From positions 1 to 5,729 of the forward strand of contig CALGVF010000121.1 of assembly GCA_937920115.1 (NCBI GenBank): a stretch of 5,729 nucleotides of DNA, in the 5' to 3' direction. The stretch comes from an uncultured Clostridia bacterium (lineage in GTDB: Bacteria; Bacillota; Clostridia; Christensenellales; Borkfalkiaceae). This document shows positions 5,267 through 5,729 of the stretch, in pieces. The translations under genes were made by a program, and so were the position numbers. Under the pieces are notes generated by a model. That model searched no databases. It worked only from the letters and a program-made list of their open reading frames with translations, and was not told where the DNA came from. Every line of letters starts with the position of its first letter. The first letter of the stretch is position 1.

Positions 5267-5729
5267 TTATCTGACGTAGCCGACTTCCCACAAACGCGAG
5301 AACAATCCATCGAACGACGTCGGGTTCTGATTAAGCGTAGCGGAATCTATCTTCTCTTTGTTGTAAACAGTAAGATCCTTTCTCTGATAAGTCGGGAGTT
5401 CAACCGCAAGTTCCATAACGAGGTCAAGTGCATCCCAGTAAAGTTGAGCACGCGTTCCGTTTTCGCTGTTGTCGGTGGATTCACGAGCCTTATCAATGAG
5501 GTCGGAAAGATCATTGATAAGTCCGAGTTCGTAAGCGTACTTGCCGCCTTTTTTGATTTCGTTATAACCCCAGTTCAAGGTACTTCCGGCAGTAGAAAGT
5601 TTGTGGTATACCTGATACATATCGGGGTCAATCGTAGACGACCATGCCGCAGCCCATACTGCAAGTTGTCCGCTCGCGAGTTTTTTAAGCGCGAACTGGT
5701 CGGTCTTTACTTCAACCTTGATACCGATT
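5267..5729 (-). CDS. oppA: Oligopeptide-binding protein OppA, C-terminal part (SBP family 5, partial)
   Basis: The reading frame enters from the right edge without a start and ends in TAA at 5267-5269, giving the last 153 residues of a family 5 extracellular solute-binding protein that normally has about 500-600. The recognisable family features are IKVEVKTDQFALKKLASGQL, then WAAAWSSTIDPDMYQVYH, the conserved stretch that lines the ligand pocket region, then NWGYNEIKKGGKYAYELG, and near the end a helical segment (AQLYWDALDLVMELAVELPTYQRKDLTVYNK) followed by LFSRLWEVGYVR. The protein would capture peptides outside the membrane and hand them to OppBC; the substrate cannot be told from this part. 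An ATG at 5618-5620 lies within the conserved domain and is not the start. It is the first gene of the operon seen here, separated from oppB by 123 bases with hairpins, in line with higher expression of the receptor. Confidence 0.93.
   Translation of the reverse strand, partial: IGIKVEVKTDQFALKKLASGQLAVWAAAWSSTIDPDMYQVYHKLSTAGSTLNWGYNEIKKGGKYAYELGLINDLSDLIDKARESTDNSENGTRAQLYWDALDLVMELAVELPTYQRKDLTVYNKEKIDSATLNQNPTSFDGLFSRLWEVGYVR

Overview
The window holds most of one oligopeptide/dipeptide-type ABC importer operon, read entirely from the minus strand. In transcription order (high to low coordinates) it contains the 3' end of a family 5 substrate-binding protein gene (oppA-like), oppB, oppC, oppD, an oppF with an unusual N-terminal fusion, and the first 29 codons of a gene for a secreted protein that runs off the window. 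The single-strand packing, short gaps with strong GGAGG-type ribosome binding sites, TGA/TAA stops and clostridial-looking Opp proteins suggest a Gram-positive anaerobe of the Clostridia/Bacillota. I cannot place it more finely.

Layout: oppA' (5267-5729, partial); a 123-base gap with two hairpins; oppB (4148-5143); a 14-base gap; oppC (2988-4133); a 4-base gap; oppD (1625-2983); an unusually long, very AT-rich 119-base gap; oppF fusion (108-1505); an 18-base gap; signal-peptide gene (1-89, partial). The predicted machine is a lipoprotein or secreted receptor (OppA) delivering peptides to the OppB-OppC pore, powered by the OppD-OppF ATPase pair. Both ATPases carry a cysteine-rich C-terminal oligopeptide-transporter extension of the kind that can bind a [4Fe-4S] cluster.

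The most unusual feature is at oppF. Its first ~115 residues are not ABC sequence. They form a hydrophobic domain with two GIYGIYW/PFYGLYW-type repeats and a third membrane segment, which I recognise as a DUF4234-like domain. This part is about 32% GC by hand count, the gap upstream about 18%, and sampled stretches of the ATPase part about 50-57%. A segment of about 490 bases (roughly 1125-1615) therefore looks foreign. It appears to have landed between oppD and oppF, left an orphan Shine-Dalgarno sequence just after oppD, brought its own promoter-like and ribosome-binding signals, and become fused in frame to the ATPase. The result would be a peptide-importer ATPase with its own membrane anchor or regulatory domain.

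Secondary oddities are a ~67-residue insertion with DENGN-like repeats inside the OppD nucleotide-binding domain, charged N-terminal extensions on OppD and OppC, and hairpins between oppA and oppB that probably set the ratio of receptor to permease.
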